41,179 nucleotides of DNA, from assembly GCA_046541715.1 (NCBI GenBank), contig JBKHCS010000014.1:1-41179 (forward strand), given 5' to 3'. Below, piece after piece: positions 33,062-41,179 of the stretch. The notes below the pieces were generated by a model. That model saw only the letters and a program-made list of their open reading frames with translations, searched no databases and was not told the origin of the DNA. This stretch comes from CAYPUT01 sp046541715 (GTDB lineage: Bacteria; Spirochaetota; Spirochaetia; DSM-27196; PWMO01). The translations under genes and the position numbers were made by a program. Every line of letters starts with the position of its first letter. Positions within the stretch are counted from its first letter, which is position 1.

Positions 33062-34549
33062 ATGTCTAGGCGTAGCTTTTTGGCTTCCGGCCGCTTCTTG
33101 GTCATTAACTTGGTGTTAGTCGGGGTCATTTTGGGTTTTTCCCTTTCGACTTTGGTGTTTTCCCGGTCCTCGAGGATCCAACCTGGGGACGCGGCCCTGG
33201 CTCAACAGTCCACCGGGCAGCCCGAGTTGGATCTTGGTGTGCTTCAGCACAGTTTTCGCAATGTGGCAAATCAGGTCTTGCCGTCGGTTGTTCGTATCGA
33301 CGTTGAAGAAGTCCGGACCCAGGAGGTTCCCCGGGGAAACAACCTTCCCTGGTTCGATTTCTTCTTCGGGGAACCGGAGGACGACGACCGTCAATTTCGT
33401 ACCCAGGGCCTCGGGTCGGGAGTTATCGTCCGGCGGTCCGGCAACACGTACTACGTGCTGACCAACGATCACGTAGTCGGGGATGCGGACAAGATCAACA
33501 TCCTTCTTGACGATTCGCGGGAATTCGACGGCCGGCTCATCGGCAAGGACGCCCGAAAGGACCTCGCGATGATCTCCTTCGAAAGCCGGGACCGGGACAT
33601 CGACGTCGCCCGTCTCGGAGACTCCGAAACGCTTCGGGTCGGCGACTGGGTAATTGCCATTGGAAGCCCCTTTGGGTTTCAGTCGACGGTCACGGCGGGA
33701 ATTATCAGCGCCGTCGGCCGCCGGGGAGGGCCCCAGGGCAACATCAGCGACTTTATTCAAACCGACGCTTCGATCAACCAAGGGAATAGCGGCGGCGCCC
33801 TGGTCAATCTCCGGGGGCAGGTTGTCGGTATCAACACCTGGATTACCTCCCAGACCGGCGGTAGCGTCGGCCTCGGATTCTCGATTCCCGTCAACAACGT
33901 AAAGAGCGCGATCGACGACTTTATCGAATCGGGGTCGGTTCAATACGGCTGGCTCGGTGTCAGCATCCGGGACGTCGACACGGCGATGGCAGAGGACCTG
34001 GGAATTCGCCAGCGCGACGGGGCCCTGGTGCATCACGTGTTCCGGGGGTCACCGGCGGACCGGGGAGGCATTCTCCCGGGCGACTTTATCCTGACGGTGA
34101 ACGGCCGGCGAATCGAGGATGCCGACGAGTTGATTCTCCGGGTTGGAGATCTTCCGGCGGGAGAGGACGCCGTCTTCGAGTTGGTCCGGCAGTCCGACGT
34201 CCGGACGCTCCGGGTGAGAATCTCGGTTCGAGAGGACGAGGAGTCCATCGCCGACCTGAATCGAAGCCTCTGGCCCGGCGTTACCGCCTATCCGCTTACC
34301 GAGGAGGTCCGGGAAGAGTTCGAGCTTCCCCGGAGGGTTACCGGTATTGTGGTGAGCGGCGTCGAAAACCGTACTCCGGTTGCGGTGGCCGGAATACGCA
34401 TCGGCGACATTATCACCGGCATGAACGGGCGAAACGTAAGCTCGCTCTCCGATTTTTACCGGGAGCTTGCGGTTGAATCGGGGGAGACCGTGGAGTTTAC
34501 GCTCTTGCGGGAAGGCGAGCCCGTGACGGTCGCGGTAGAGAGCCCCTAG
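33062..34549 (+). CDS. htrA: Periplasmic serine protease of the HtrA/DegP family
   Basis: Envelope quality-control protease. The 495-residue protein has an N-terminal hydrophobic segment (about 10-33; FLVINLVLVGVILGFSLSTLVF) without a good cleavage site, so it may remain anchored as in DegS. The trypsin-like domain has the triad H137 (TNDHVV), D167 (KDLAMI) and S243 (GNSGGAL). Two PDZ domains follow, the first about 285-385 (GWLGVSI ... GDFILTVNGR) and the second about 400-495 (IVVSGVENRTP ... GDIITGMNGR). It has its own strong promoter. The phosphoribosyltransferase gene begins 3 nt after its stop. Confidence 0.95.
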   Translation: MSRRSFLASGRFLVINLVLVGVILGFSLSTLVFSRSSRIQPGDAALAQQSTGQPELDLGVLQHSFRNVANQVLPSVVRIDVEEVRTQEVPRGNNLPWFDFFFGEPEDDDRQFRTQGLGSGVIVRRSGNTYYVLTNDHVVGDADKINILLDDSREFDGRLIGKDARKDLAMISFESRDRDIDVARLGDSETLRVGDWVIAIGSPFGFQSTVTAGIISAVGRRGGPQGNISDFIQTDASINQGNSGGALVNLRGQVVGINTWITSQTGGSVGLGFSIPVNNVKSAIDDFIESGSVQYGWLGVSIRDVDTAMAEDLGIRQRDGALVHHVFRGSPADRGGILPGDFILTVNGRRIEDADELILRVGDLPAGEDAVFELVRQSDVRTLRVRISVREDEESIADLNRSLWPGVTAYPLTEEVREEFELPRRVTGIVVSGVENRTPVAVAGIRIGDIITGMNGRNVSSLSDFYRELAVESGETVEFTLLREGEPVTVAVESP

Positions 34550-34552
34550 CGT

Positions 34553-35155
34553 ATGTCCAAAGAGTTCGTCTCCTTCGAGACGGTCCGAAATAACTCTCTC
34601 AAGTTGGCAAGAGAGATCCATGAAGGCGGATTTGAGCCCGATGTGGTCTACGTGAGCCTCCGGGGGGGTGCTTACGTCGGAAACGTGATGAGCGAGTACT
34701 TCAAGGTCGTCCACCGGGGACGCCGGCCGGTGTTCTACGCGGCGGTTGTCGCGCGGTCCTACACGGATATCCGGGAGCAGGATCTGGTGATGGTCGACGG
34801 CTGGACCTACAGTCCCGAATACCTCCGGAGCGGAGACAAGGTTCTTCTGATCGACGATATCTTCGACTCCGGGAATACGATCAATCACCTCGTAGACATC
34901 ATTCTCCGGAAGGGCCTGCCCCGGTCCGACGTCCGGGTGGCCGTCCACGACTACAAGATTCGAAAGTACCTTCCAGACAACCATCTGGTACACCCGGACT
35001 ACTACTGCCGGAAGCACGTAATCGAGCGGCCGGAGGACGACCACTGGATTCACTACATGAGCCACGAGCTCGTCGGCCTTACCGATCGAGAGATTGAGAC
35101 GAACTACCGAGACGACCCCGATGTCGCGGAAATCCTACGGACGATTCTGCAATAG
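34553..35155 (+). CDS. Type I phosphoribosyltransferase
   Basis: A 200-residue cytoplasmic enzyme with the 13-residue PRPP-binding motif VLLIDDIFDSGNT at residues 97-109 and an upstream VYVSLRGGAYVG loop typical of the purine-salvage class. Substrate is probably a 6-oxopurine (hypoxanthine, guanine or xanthine), but the base-binding hood at the C-terminus is not close enough to a named enzyme for me to choose. It lies 3 nt after htrA and so is probably cotranscribed with it, an association with no obvious functional logic. Confidence 0.85.
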   Translation: MSKEFVSFETVRNNSLKLAREIHEGGFEPDVVYVSLRGGAYVGNVMSEYFKVVHRGRRPVFYAAVVARSYTDIREQDLVMVDGWTYSPEYLRSGDKVLLIDDIFDSGNTINHLVDIILRKGLPRSDVRVAVHDYKIRKYLPDNHLVHPDYYCRKHVIERPEDDHWIHYMSHELVGLTDREIETNYRDDPDVAEILRTILQ

Positions 35156-35184
35156 TCGACAGAGCTCCTGGAAGGGCCGATAAT
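35156..35184 (+). promoter_or_regulatory. Candidate promoter of the giant secreted-protein gene, possibly leaderless
   Basis: TCGACA (35156-35161) and GATAAT (35179-35184) are 17 nt apart, each one mismatch from consensus. The -10 ends 7 nt before the ATG at 35192, so transcription would start at the start codon itself. GGAAGG (35170-35175) lies inside the promoter spacer and would be absent from such a transcript. Confidence 0.5.
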
Positions 35185-35191
35185 CTGGACT

Positions 35192-38100
35192 ATGAGAAAA
35201 GCCCGGCTCCCTCTGTTCCTTTTTCTTGTTCTTCCGGTTTTGAGCGTCTTCGGACAGGCCCAAGAGTTCCCGATCCAGCCGCCCCCGGGAACCTACCACC
35301 GGGAGGTGTCCCTCGAAGCGCCGGAAGGGTCCTGGGAGTTCCGTTTCGAGGGAAACCGCCTCTTTCGGAAATGGGACCGGCCCCTGACCCTGTCCACGCC
35401 TTCGGGGGATCAGAGAAGCTTTCTCTTGGAGGTGCAACCCACCGGGAATCCCGCGGCGCGACAACGGCTCTCTTACACCGTAGACCGCTTACCCCCGGCG
35501 GCACCCCAGGCAACTCCTGTACCGGGTATCTATTCCGAGGAAGCTCGCATAAGCCTCGCGGCGCCGGAAGGACGCATCCTGTACCAGGTCCTGCCGAGCT
35601 CCGGAGAGCCCGTCGAGTACCGAGATCCGATAGTTCTTCCGGGTAATCCCGGGACCGTAACCAGTTACGAGATCCAAGCCCTCTCCGTCGATTCCCAGGG
35701 TAACAGCGGTCCGGTAGAGACCTACCGTTACGTCATCGACCGGTCGGAAGAAGAGGATCCGTACCTCGAAATTCTCAGTCCCGTTCCGGGGCGTTTCGCC
35801 AACCGGCAGCTCCTCTACATCGCGTCCAGGGGTTATGACGAAGTACGTTACTCTTTGGACGGTACGGACCCGCGAAAGGGGGGTGACAGGTACGTGGGCC
35901 CGGTACTGATCGCCCGGGACGGTCCGGTAGAGCTCTCGGTTGTCGGCATGACCACCGAAGGAGCGGAGGTGGAAGAGAGCGTCTCCTACCAGAGCGGAAA
36001 CGGTTCCCTGGTTTCGGCCGCCCAGGGGTACCATAAAGGCCCCCTCTTCGTTGATGCCCAGGCTCTTCGTACCTATCGCTACCGGCTCGACGATGCGCCG
36101 GTATCCCGTACGGACGCGGTATTCTCCCGGACCCTTGAAATCCGCCCGATACCCGGTACCCTCCGAAGCGTCGTCTTGCGTCTAAACGATTCCCCTGAGA
36201 GCGATACGCCGGACTATCGGTACACCTTTGTCCTTGACAGCCGGGAAGTGCTCCCCCCGTCGATTCACCTCTTCGTTTCCGAGAACGACCGGGTCAACTT
36301 CGCTTTGGAGCGGGATGCCGAGGTGGAAACCGAGTACGTGCTCTCGGTTAACGGCAGACCGTACCGCTCGGGTACCTACACCGGGCCGGTTAGTCTGTCG
36401 CTTCCAAGTGGCGTCGAGGCCGGAGAAGGAGTTGTTCGGGCGCGCTCTCGCAGTGGTAGCGGCGCCTGGAGTGCATACGCTGAAGAGCGTTTTACCGTTT
36501 CGACGACGACACCCGACCCCGTTCGTTTGGAGGTTCGTCCCGAAGGTCCCGCCCCCGCGAAGGAGGTCCTCTTCGACGAGTCGGAGGACCGAGTGGTCCG
36601 GTACGAGCTGCGGCGCGTCACCGAACCGGCAAGGCGAGTGACCGAGCGGTCCGGGCGTCTGGAAAATGGAGCGATGATATCGATTCCTTTCGGTACCCGG
36701 GAACGGTTCGTCCTATCTTACGCGGTGTTCGACCCTCAGGGAGCCTTTTCGGAGGAGCGGAGCGTCGAACTGGTTTTGGACCACGAGCCGCCCGCGGATC
36801 CCGAAATATCGGTTGATAATCGGATTCTTCGCGTTAGGGGTGGGGAAGATACCTATTACCGGGTTGTTCCGGACGACGTAAGCGAAATTCCGCCCTTCGA
36901 GAATTACCGGGGCCCCGTCGAGTTACCGGTTATCGCCGGCCGCAGGGTGGGGTACTCCATCGAGGCATACGGAAAAGACTCCCTCGGCAATACGTCGGCG
37001 GTCGTATCTCGTCGGGTGTTCGTGGACGATCGGCCCTTAGAGGTCCCCGAGATAGTCGGCGTCGAGGACGGGGGGCGTTATGCTCGGGAGTCCGTATCGA
37101 TATCCCCGGCGCTTCCTTCACCGGGGTTGTCCGTCCACTACACTCTGTCGACCGACGGCACCGATCCGCCGCTTCCGACCGAAGGCTCCCCCGTCTTGGA
37201 AGAGCCCCTCGAGGTCTTCGGCGCCGAAGGAGAAGCCGTTGTCGTGCGGTTGCGGCTGCGGGTTCGGAGCCGGGAAACCGGTCGTTTTGGTTCCGAGGAG
37301 GAGATACGTTTTGTCATTGACCGGGAGCCGCCGCTCCTCCCAAACCTCATTGGGGTCGAGAACAACGGAGTCTACCGGGGAAGCCGCGAGGTCTCGGTTA
37401 CCGACTTCGAGAGCGACAGCCGGGTGTTCTTGCTTGTCTCTGAGGCGGAAGAGCCGGACGCCGAGGCCCGTCGGATTCCCTACCGGGGCCCCTTTGTCTT
37501 GGACGTTTCCGAGGGGAGCCGTCGTGAGTTCCTGCTGACGGTGGAAATAGTCGACTCTGCGGGGAACACCACCAGATCCGCTTTTCCGATTCGAGTCGTT
37601 ATCGACCGGCAGGTTCCCCGGATGCCTGTTCTCTCTCTGGATTACCATGAGGGGCGTCCGATGCTCCGTCTCGAGGGGGGTGACGGCGATTTGTTTTACT
37701 CCCTTACCCGGGCTCCGGACCTTCCCGAGGTTCCCGGTAAGGAGTCGGAACGCTACACCGGGCCAATACCGTTGGGCCCCGGCCGCTACTTTGTCACGGC
37801 CCGGGAGATCGACCCCGCCGGCAACCGAAGTGCAATCGCCTATTCGTCGGAGATCTTCGTTCCCGCCGCCGGCGAGGTAGACCAAGCGAAGCCGGTGGTC
37901 CTTACGAGTTGGAGCGCCGGCACCGGGGTGCTTATTTGGCCCTACGCCCACCGGAGGAAGCTATTCTACCGGCTTCCGTTCCTTACCGATAGCCGGACCG
38001 AAACCTATGACGGGCCGAGGGAGTTTTCCTTGCCGGAAGGCCTCAACCGGGTCGTCGTCGAATACTCGGTCGGCCCGCAAGACGACCTCGGCCAAAGGAT

Positions 38101-40219
38101 AAGCATCGACCGACCTACCGCGCCGGGCACCCCGGAAGTCGACCTCCCCGACGGCTATCGGGCCCGGGACGAAATAGAGGTGATCGCCCGGGGCGAAGGG
38201 ACTCTCCGTTACGAGTTGTCGACAAGCGGTTCCCCCGGGGCGGTGTCCCGACGATCCCCGGAATGGCCCGGAACTCTTCGTCTACCCGGGCGAGACGGTG
38301 AGGTTGTCTCCTTCAATCTCGCTTTTCGATCGTTTACCCCCTCCGGACCCGGGGAAGAGGTCCGGCGGACCTTCGTCGTCGACCGGGCACCACCGTCGGC
38401 TCCTCGGTTGGTCAACGCCGAAGACGGAGAGTTCTACGATGAAACTCGGCAGATATCCCTTGAAACCGACGAGGGCGAGGTCTTCTACCGTCTGGTGAGA
38501 AACCCACGACCCGTCGCGCCCGGCGAGGACTTTCTCCGGTATCAGGGCCCCCTCGCACTCGACGCGGTGAGCGGCGAGCTTTCCCATTATCGAATCGAAG
38601 CCTATAGCCTGGACGATGTCGGGAACCGGAGCCCGAACACCGCGGTGTGGAACGTCTACATCGACCGGGAGATTATCTATGTGGCCCCCGACGGGAGCGA
38701 CCGGGGCTCCGGTTCCCGGGAGTCCCCGTTTCAAACTCTGGGTCGGGCGGTGGAGTACGCCCGGGAAAGCGACCGGGGGACCATCTTTCTCTCGACCGGC
38801 GTCTACGAGATCTCGGCTCCCTTGCGGTCCCGGGAAGCCCTCGCGATACAGGGGCGCTTCGATCCGGAGACCTGGCGCCCGAGGGCCTCAGGAGAGACGC
38901 TGATTATTCCGGGTCAAGAGTTCGCCGGGGACGCCCTGGTCGCGAGCTACGGCGGGTCGGTGACGATGAGTCGCTTGGCGCTTTCGTCGTCTCCCTCTTT
39001 TACCGGAGCTCTTATGCTGCTGGATGACGCCGTCACCAGACTCGATTCCGTGTCGCTCTCTACCTCCGGGGGCCACGCCGTCGACGCCCGGGGCGGGAAC
39101 ATCAACCTCCGGAGGGTTACCCTCGATCAGAGCGGGACAACCTCCGAGGCGGTCGTCCTTCGGGGTACCGCCGGCAGTGTCGAAGACTCCGTGCTTCGGG
39201 CGGGCTCCTTCGGGAACGACCGGGCGGTAGTCCTGGACACGCGGGAGTCCGCGTCCCTGACGGTCGACGGAACCCGGATCGAAGCGTACGGGATCTCCCG
39301 GGCGACGGCGGTTTCCGCCACCAACAGCAGCGTCGAGATTACCGGGAGCACCATCCGGGTCGGGGCGTCCCGGGGGAACGCTCAGGCGGTAATCGCCGCC
39401 GACGGCGGGGTCCTGGTGGAGCGGACCGTTCTGCAGGCGGACGACCAGACGCGGGTCGCAAACCTTTTAGTTTCCCGGGACGGAACCTTGGCGGTTATCG
39501 ACTCGCTCCTCGAGCTAAGCGGTAACCAAGGGGCCGTCGGGGTGGTGGCAAGCGGCGGCAGGATCGACGTACAAAGCAGCCGCTTCGTCGGCACCTCGCT
39601 AAACGACTTTACCTACGGGATCCAAGCCCGGGGCGTCGAGGGTATCTTCGTAAACAACGTGTTTCAGGCGGGGCAGGTGGGAGAGTACATCGCCGGGTCC
39701 CTTGTGGACTCACCGACTCAGTGGATCCACAACACCTTCTTGGGATACCGGGCATCGCCCTTTATCCAACTGCTCAACATTCGAGGTCACGGGGAGACCC
39801 TCTTCGGGAACAACCTGGCGCTCCAGGGGGCCCGGGGAGCCGGAACCGGACTCGTAGTCAGCGGTTCCCACCGGCTCGAGCTTACCGGAAACCTCTTCGG
39901 CGGATGGTCGAGCATCGTGGCTACCGACGAGAGGGAGCTATCCTCTCTGGGGTTGATTGAAAGCGGTCGGGTCGAAGGAATTGTCGGCCGGAATAACGAT
40001 CTGGTGCCCCTCGACGAGGTTGTCGGCCGGGACGGGGTACCGTATCGGCTCTTTCCGGACTCCCCGGCGATCGACCGAGCGGTCGAGCTGCCGGGCGCGG
40101 AAGCCGTGCTCTTGGACATCGAAGGGCAGCGCCGCCCTGCGCCGGTTCCCCCGGACGGCTCCTTCCGGCGAGCCTACGAGGGCCGACCCGACGTCGGCGC
40201 CGACGAGTACTATCCCTAA
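35192..40219 (+). CDS. Giant secreted protein: tandem beta-sandwich repeats plus C-terminal parallel beta-helix
   Basis: A 1675-residue exported protein; the signal peptide ends VFG/Q (before Gln22). Residues about 25-1155 contain roughly 12-13 units of 75-100 residues, most ending in a junction like F-V-I-D-R-x-P-P-x-x-P (near 95, 180, 347, 527, 609, 707, 802, 970, 1060). Several carry chitobiase C-terminal-type patterns (VRYSLDGTDP, VHYTLSTDGTDPP). From about 1157 (IYVAPDGSDRGSGSRESPFQTL) a DUF1565-type start leads into a right-handed parallel beta-helix, closing with SPAID...DIEGQRRP...PDVGADEY, the pattern of choice-of-anchor Q-type ends. No catalytic residues are recognised. Likely a surface or periplasmic carbohydrate- or matrix-binding protein. 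Confidence 0.85.
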   Translation: MRKARLPLFLFLVLPVLSVFGQAQEFPIQPPPGTYHREVSLEAPEGSWEFRFEGNRLFRKWDRPLTLSTPSGDQRSFLLEVQPTGNPAARQRLSYTVDRLPPAAPQATPVPGIYSEEARISLAAPEGRILYQVLPSSGEPVEYRDPIVLPGNPGTVTSYEIQALSVDSQGNSGPVETYRYVIDRSEEEDPYLEILSPVPGRFANRQLLYIASRGYDEVRYSLDGTDPRKGGDRYVGPVLIARDGPVELSVVGMTTEGAEVEESVSYQSGNGSLVSAAQGYHKGPLFVDAQALRTYRYRLDDAPVSRTDAVFSRTLEIRPIPGTLRSVVLRLNDSPESDTPDYRYTFVLDSREVLPPSIHLFVSENDRVNFALERDAEVETEYVLSVNGRPYRSGTYTGPVSLSLPSGVEAGEGVVRARSRSGSGAWSAYAEERFTVSTTTPDPVRLEVRPEGPAPAKEVLFDESEDRVVRYELRRVTEPARRVTERSGRLENGAMISIPFGTRERFVLSYAVFDPQGAFSEERSVELVLDHEPPADPEISVDNRILRVRGGEDTYYRVVPDDVSEIPPFENYRGPVELPVIAGRRVGYSIEAYGKDSLGNTSAVVSRRVFVDDRPLEVPEIVGVEDGGRYARESVSISPALPSPGLSVHYTLSTDGTDPPLPTEGSPVLEEPLEVFGAEGEAVVVRLRLRVRSRETGRFGSEEEIRFVIDREPPLLPNLIGVENNGVYRGSREVSVTDFESDSRVFLLVSEAEEPDAEARRIPYRGPFVLDVSEGSRREFLLTVEIVDSAGNTTRSAFPIRVVIDRQVPRMPVLSLDYHEGRPMLRLEGGDGDLFYSLTRAPDLPEVPGKESERYTGPIPLGPGRYFVTAREIDPAGNRSAIAYSSEIFVPAAGEVDQAKPVVLTSWSAGTGVLIWPYAHRRKLFYRLPFLTDSRTETYDGPREFSLPEGLNRVVVEYSVGPQDDLGQRISIDRPTAPGTPEVDLPDGYRARDEIEVIARGEGTLRYELSTSGSPGAVSRRSPEWPGTLRLPGRDGEVVSFNLAFRSFTPSGPGEEVRRTFVVDRAPPSAPRLVNAEDGEFYDETRQISLETDEGEVFYRLVRNPRPVAPGEDFLRYQGPLALDAVSGELSHYRIEAYSLDDVGNRSPNTAVWNVYIDREIIYVAPDGSDRGSGSRESPFQTLGRAVEYARESDRGTIFLSTGVYEISAPLRSREALAIQGRFDPETWRPRASGETLIIPGQEFAGDALVASYGGSVTMSRLALSSSPSFTGALMLLDDAVTRLDSVSLSTSGGHAVDARGGNINLRRVTLDQSGTTSEAVVLRGTAGSVEDSVLRAGSFGNDRAVVLDTRESASLTVDGTRIEAYGISRATAVSATNSSVEITGSTIRVGASRGNAQAVIAADGGVLVERTVLQADDQTRVANLLVSRDGTLAVIDSLLELSGNQGAVGVVASGGRIDVQSSRFVGTSLNDFTYGIQARGVEGIFVNNVFQAGQVGEYIAGSLVDSPTQWIHNTFLGYRASPFIQLLNIRGHGETLFGNNLALQGARGAGTGLVVSGSHRLELTGNLFGGWSSIVATDERELSSLGLIESGRVEGIVGRNNDLVPLDEVVGRDGVPYRLFPDSPAIDRAVELPGAEAVLLDIEGQRRPAPVPPDGSFRRAYEGRPDVGADEYYP
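35474..38680 (+). repeat. Protein-level tandem repeat region in the giant secreted protein
   Basis: About 12-13 diverged units recur every 75-100 codons. The best-preserved part is the junction [F/V/Y]-x-[I/V/L]-D-[R/D/H]-x-x-P, seen at least nine times, with a mid-unit Y-x-G-P-[I/V/F]-x-L strand (YVGPVLI, YTGPVSL, YRGPVEL, YRGPFVL, YTGPIPL, YQGPLAL). The DNA itself is too diverged to show long direct repeats, so the duplication is old. Confidence 0.75.
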
Positions 40220-40235
40220 AGCTCCGGGCCGGGTC

Positions 40236-41179
40236 CTACTCGTGGGTCCACTGCGGGTCCGGGAAAAGGGCCCCGGATGAGTTTCCGTACTCCCCTCGCC
40301 AGAGTCCCTGGCCCTGGGTTAGCACGAAAAGCGCGTTCGGAGTGGCGTCTGTGTCGACAAAGAAGTCGATAACCGTTGTCTCCGACATATCGGTAGTGCT
40401 GTAGCCGTTCCCCTCCGGCGCTACGATGGAATCGACCCCACCGCCGGGAAGCTCGTAGTAGCCCCCTTCCTCGGTCTGCCGTTCCGGGGACTGTAGGTCC
40501 TGGATGCCGACGACGACCCCGCCGGTCCCGCCGTCGAGCTGTTCAAACCAGACCATGCCCGTGTAGGGGCGCTCGTCGTCGGTGGAGGATTTGGTCCAAT
40601 CGGCGCCGTCGGAATAGTAGATGTGGCCCTGGCGGGAGGAGATGTAGAGGTCGTCGGGGCCCGAGAGATACAGGATACCACCGAAGTCTTCGTTGTCTTG
40701 GAAGATGCCGTCGAAAGCGGTTGACGGATCTGTGAACGTGTTGAGATCATCGTCATCGGTGAGATCAGGGCCGTAGAAGACTCTTGCGCGCGATAGGAAG
40801 ACGTAATCCCGCGCCGTACCATGACTTGCGGAAACGTACGTACCAGCGATTATCCGAGGTCGGTTTTGAATGACTGGAGTCCAGTCGCCTGGAGTTCCGG
40901 TGTAATGGAGCAAATCATACGTGCCGCCGGAATCCGACGGATCCCCCACCGCCATGAAAAGCTCGTTGTTCACCATGAACAAATCCGTAATCTGCTTCCC
41001 GCCGGTATACAGGTTCTCCGAATCCCAGGTGTCGTTGGTCGTGTCGAGAACAAACACTCCCGAACCGTCTAACTCGTAGTCGTTGTAGGCGACGTAGATG
41101 GTGCCGCCTACGTCCACTATATCGGCTGCAAGGGAATCGCCGAACCCCGGAGGGGGGCCGATGCTGTCCCAGTCGCCGC
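40236..41179 (-). CDS. C-terminal part of a beta-propeller-like protein (partial)
   Basis: The frame is open on the minus strand from the stop at 40236-40238 through the right edge, so the true start lies outside the window; GTG at 41115-41117 is internal. About 314 residues are visible. They are rich in Gly, Asp, Thr, Trp and Tyr with blade-like repeats (TIYVAYNDYELDGSGVFVLD, LYISSRQGHIYYSDGADW, ALFVLTQGQGLWRGEYG). No catalytic motif is seen. Localisation cannot be read without the N-terminus, but composition suggests an exported or lipidated protein. It converges on the giant gene with only 16 nt between stops. The middle part looks somewhat less GC-rich than its neighbours. Confidence 0.7.
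   Translation of the reverse strand, partial: GDWDSIGPPPGFGDSLAADIVDVGGTIYVAYNDYELDGSGVFVLDTTNDTWDSENLYTGGKQITDLFMVNNELFMAVGDPSDSGGTYDLLHYTGTPGDWTPVIQNRPRIIAGTYVSASHGTARDYVFLSRARVFYGPDLTDDDDLNTFTDPSTAFDGIFQDNEDFGGILYLSGPDDLYISSRQGHIYYSDGADWTKSSTDDERPYTGMVWFEQLDGGTGGVVVGIQDLQSPERQTEEGGYYELPGGGVDSIVAPEGNGYSTTDMSETTVIDFFVDTDATPNALFVLTQGQGLWRGEYGNSSGALFPDPQWTHE

Noticed and set aside
1..41179. tRNA, rRNA, CRISPR, IS elements, prophage, restriction or defence genes
   Set aside because: None could be seen: no repeat-spacer pattern, no transposase or integrase motifs, no cloverleaf-like sequence in the short gaps between genes.

Overview
The window (about 60% GC by eye) reads as the chromosome of a free-living or host-associated spirochaete. 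The main evidence is the V/A-type ATPase operon in the order E - DUF2764 - A - B - D - I - K, the arrangement I know from Borrelia and Treponema. It is supported by an LptD-like protein fused by overlap to uvrA, a TlyC-like CBS protein, and many spirochaete-style TPR and exported proteins. The phylum call is strong inference; genus cannot be fixed from sequence alone. About 33 protein genes are visible. All but the last, which runs off the right edge, lie on the + strand, mostly as tight runs with 1-8 nt overlaps. I see no tRNA, rRNA, CRISPR, IS element, phage or attachment site. No gene-free stretch exceeds 150 nt; the largest (5550-5693) holds the ATPase promoter.

Layout. 98-4491: zinc-ribbon protein, glutamate racemase, RsgA and MutS2. 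4538-5549: a lipoprotein and a small unknown protein. 5694-12895: the V-type ATPase operon, with a clear promoter in front and a textbook intrinsic terminator behind (12918-12946). 12972-13982: exported helical-repeat protein. 14069-20241: uvrA overlapping an LptD-like outer-membrane protein. 20284-24425: phoH, ybeY, tlyC-like gene and a large exported TPR protein, behind a promoter covered by two perfect palindromes. 24502-27893: glycolytic genes gap, pgk, tpiA, then secG. 27912-33005: flavodoxin-like protein, J-domain protein, SurA/PrsA-like chaperone, nusB, membrane-anchored TPR protein and methionine aminopeptidase. 33062-35155: HtrA protease and a phosphoribosyltransferase. 35192-40219: a 1675-residue secreted protein with about 12-13 beta-sandwich-like repeats followed by a parallel beta-helix. 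40236-41179 (minus, partial): C-terminal part of a beta-propeller-like protein, convergent with the giant gene.

How the genes fit together. The window is mostly core housekeeping (translation quality control, ribosome maturation, DNA repair, glycolysis) interleaved with envelope biogenesis: SecG, a SurA-like chaperone, HtrA, an LptD-like protein, TPR scaffolds and large exported proteins. The ATPase lacks genes for subunits C, F and G/H; a DUF2764 protein sits in the slot C normally occupies. The proteolipid keeps the Na+-site residues known from Enterococcus NtpK, so a sodium-translocating enzyme is likely. The observations I consider most worth following are: Gln at +1 of nearly all predicted signal peptidase I sites; the minimal ATPase with DUF2764; the SAP-like module in the LptD-like protein; promoter architecture (palindromic phoH promoter and possible leaderless genes); and the giant repeat/beta-helix protein.
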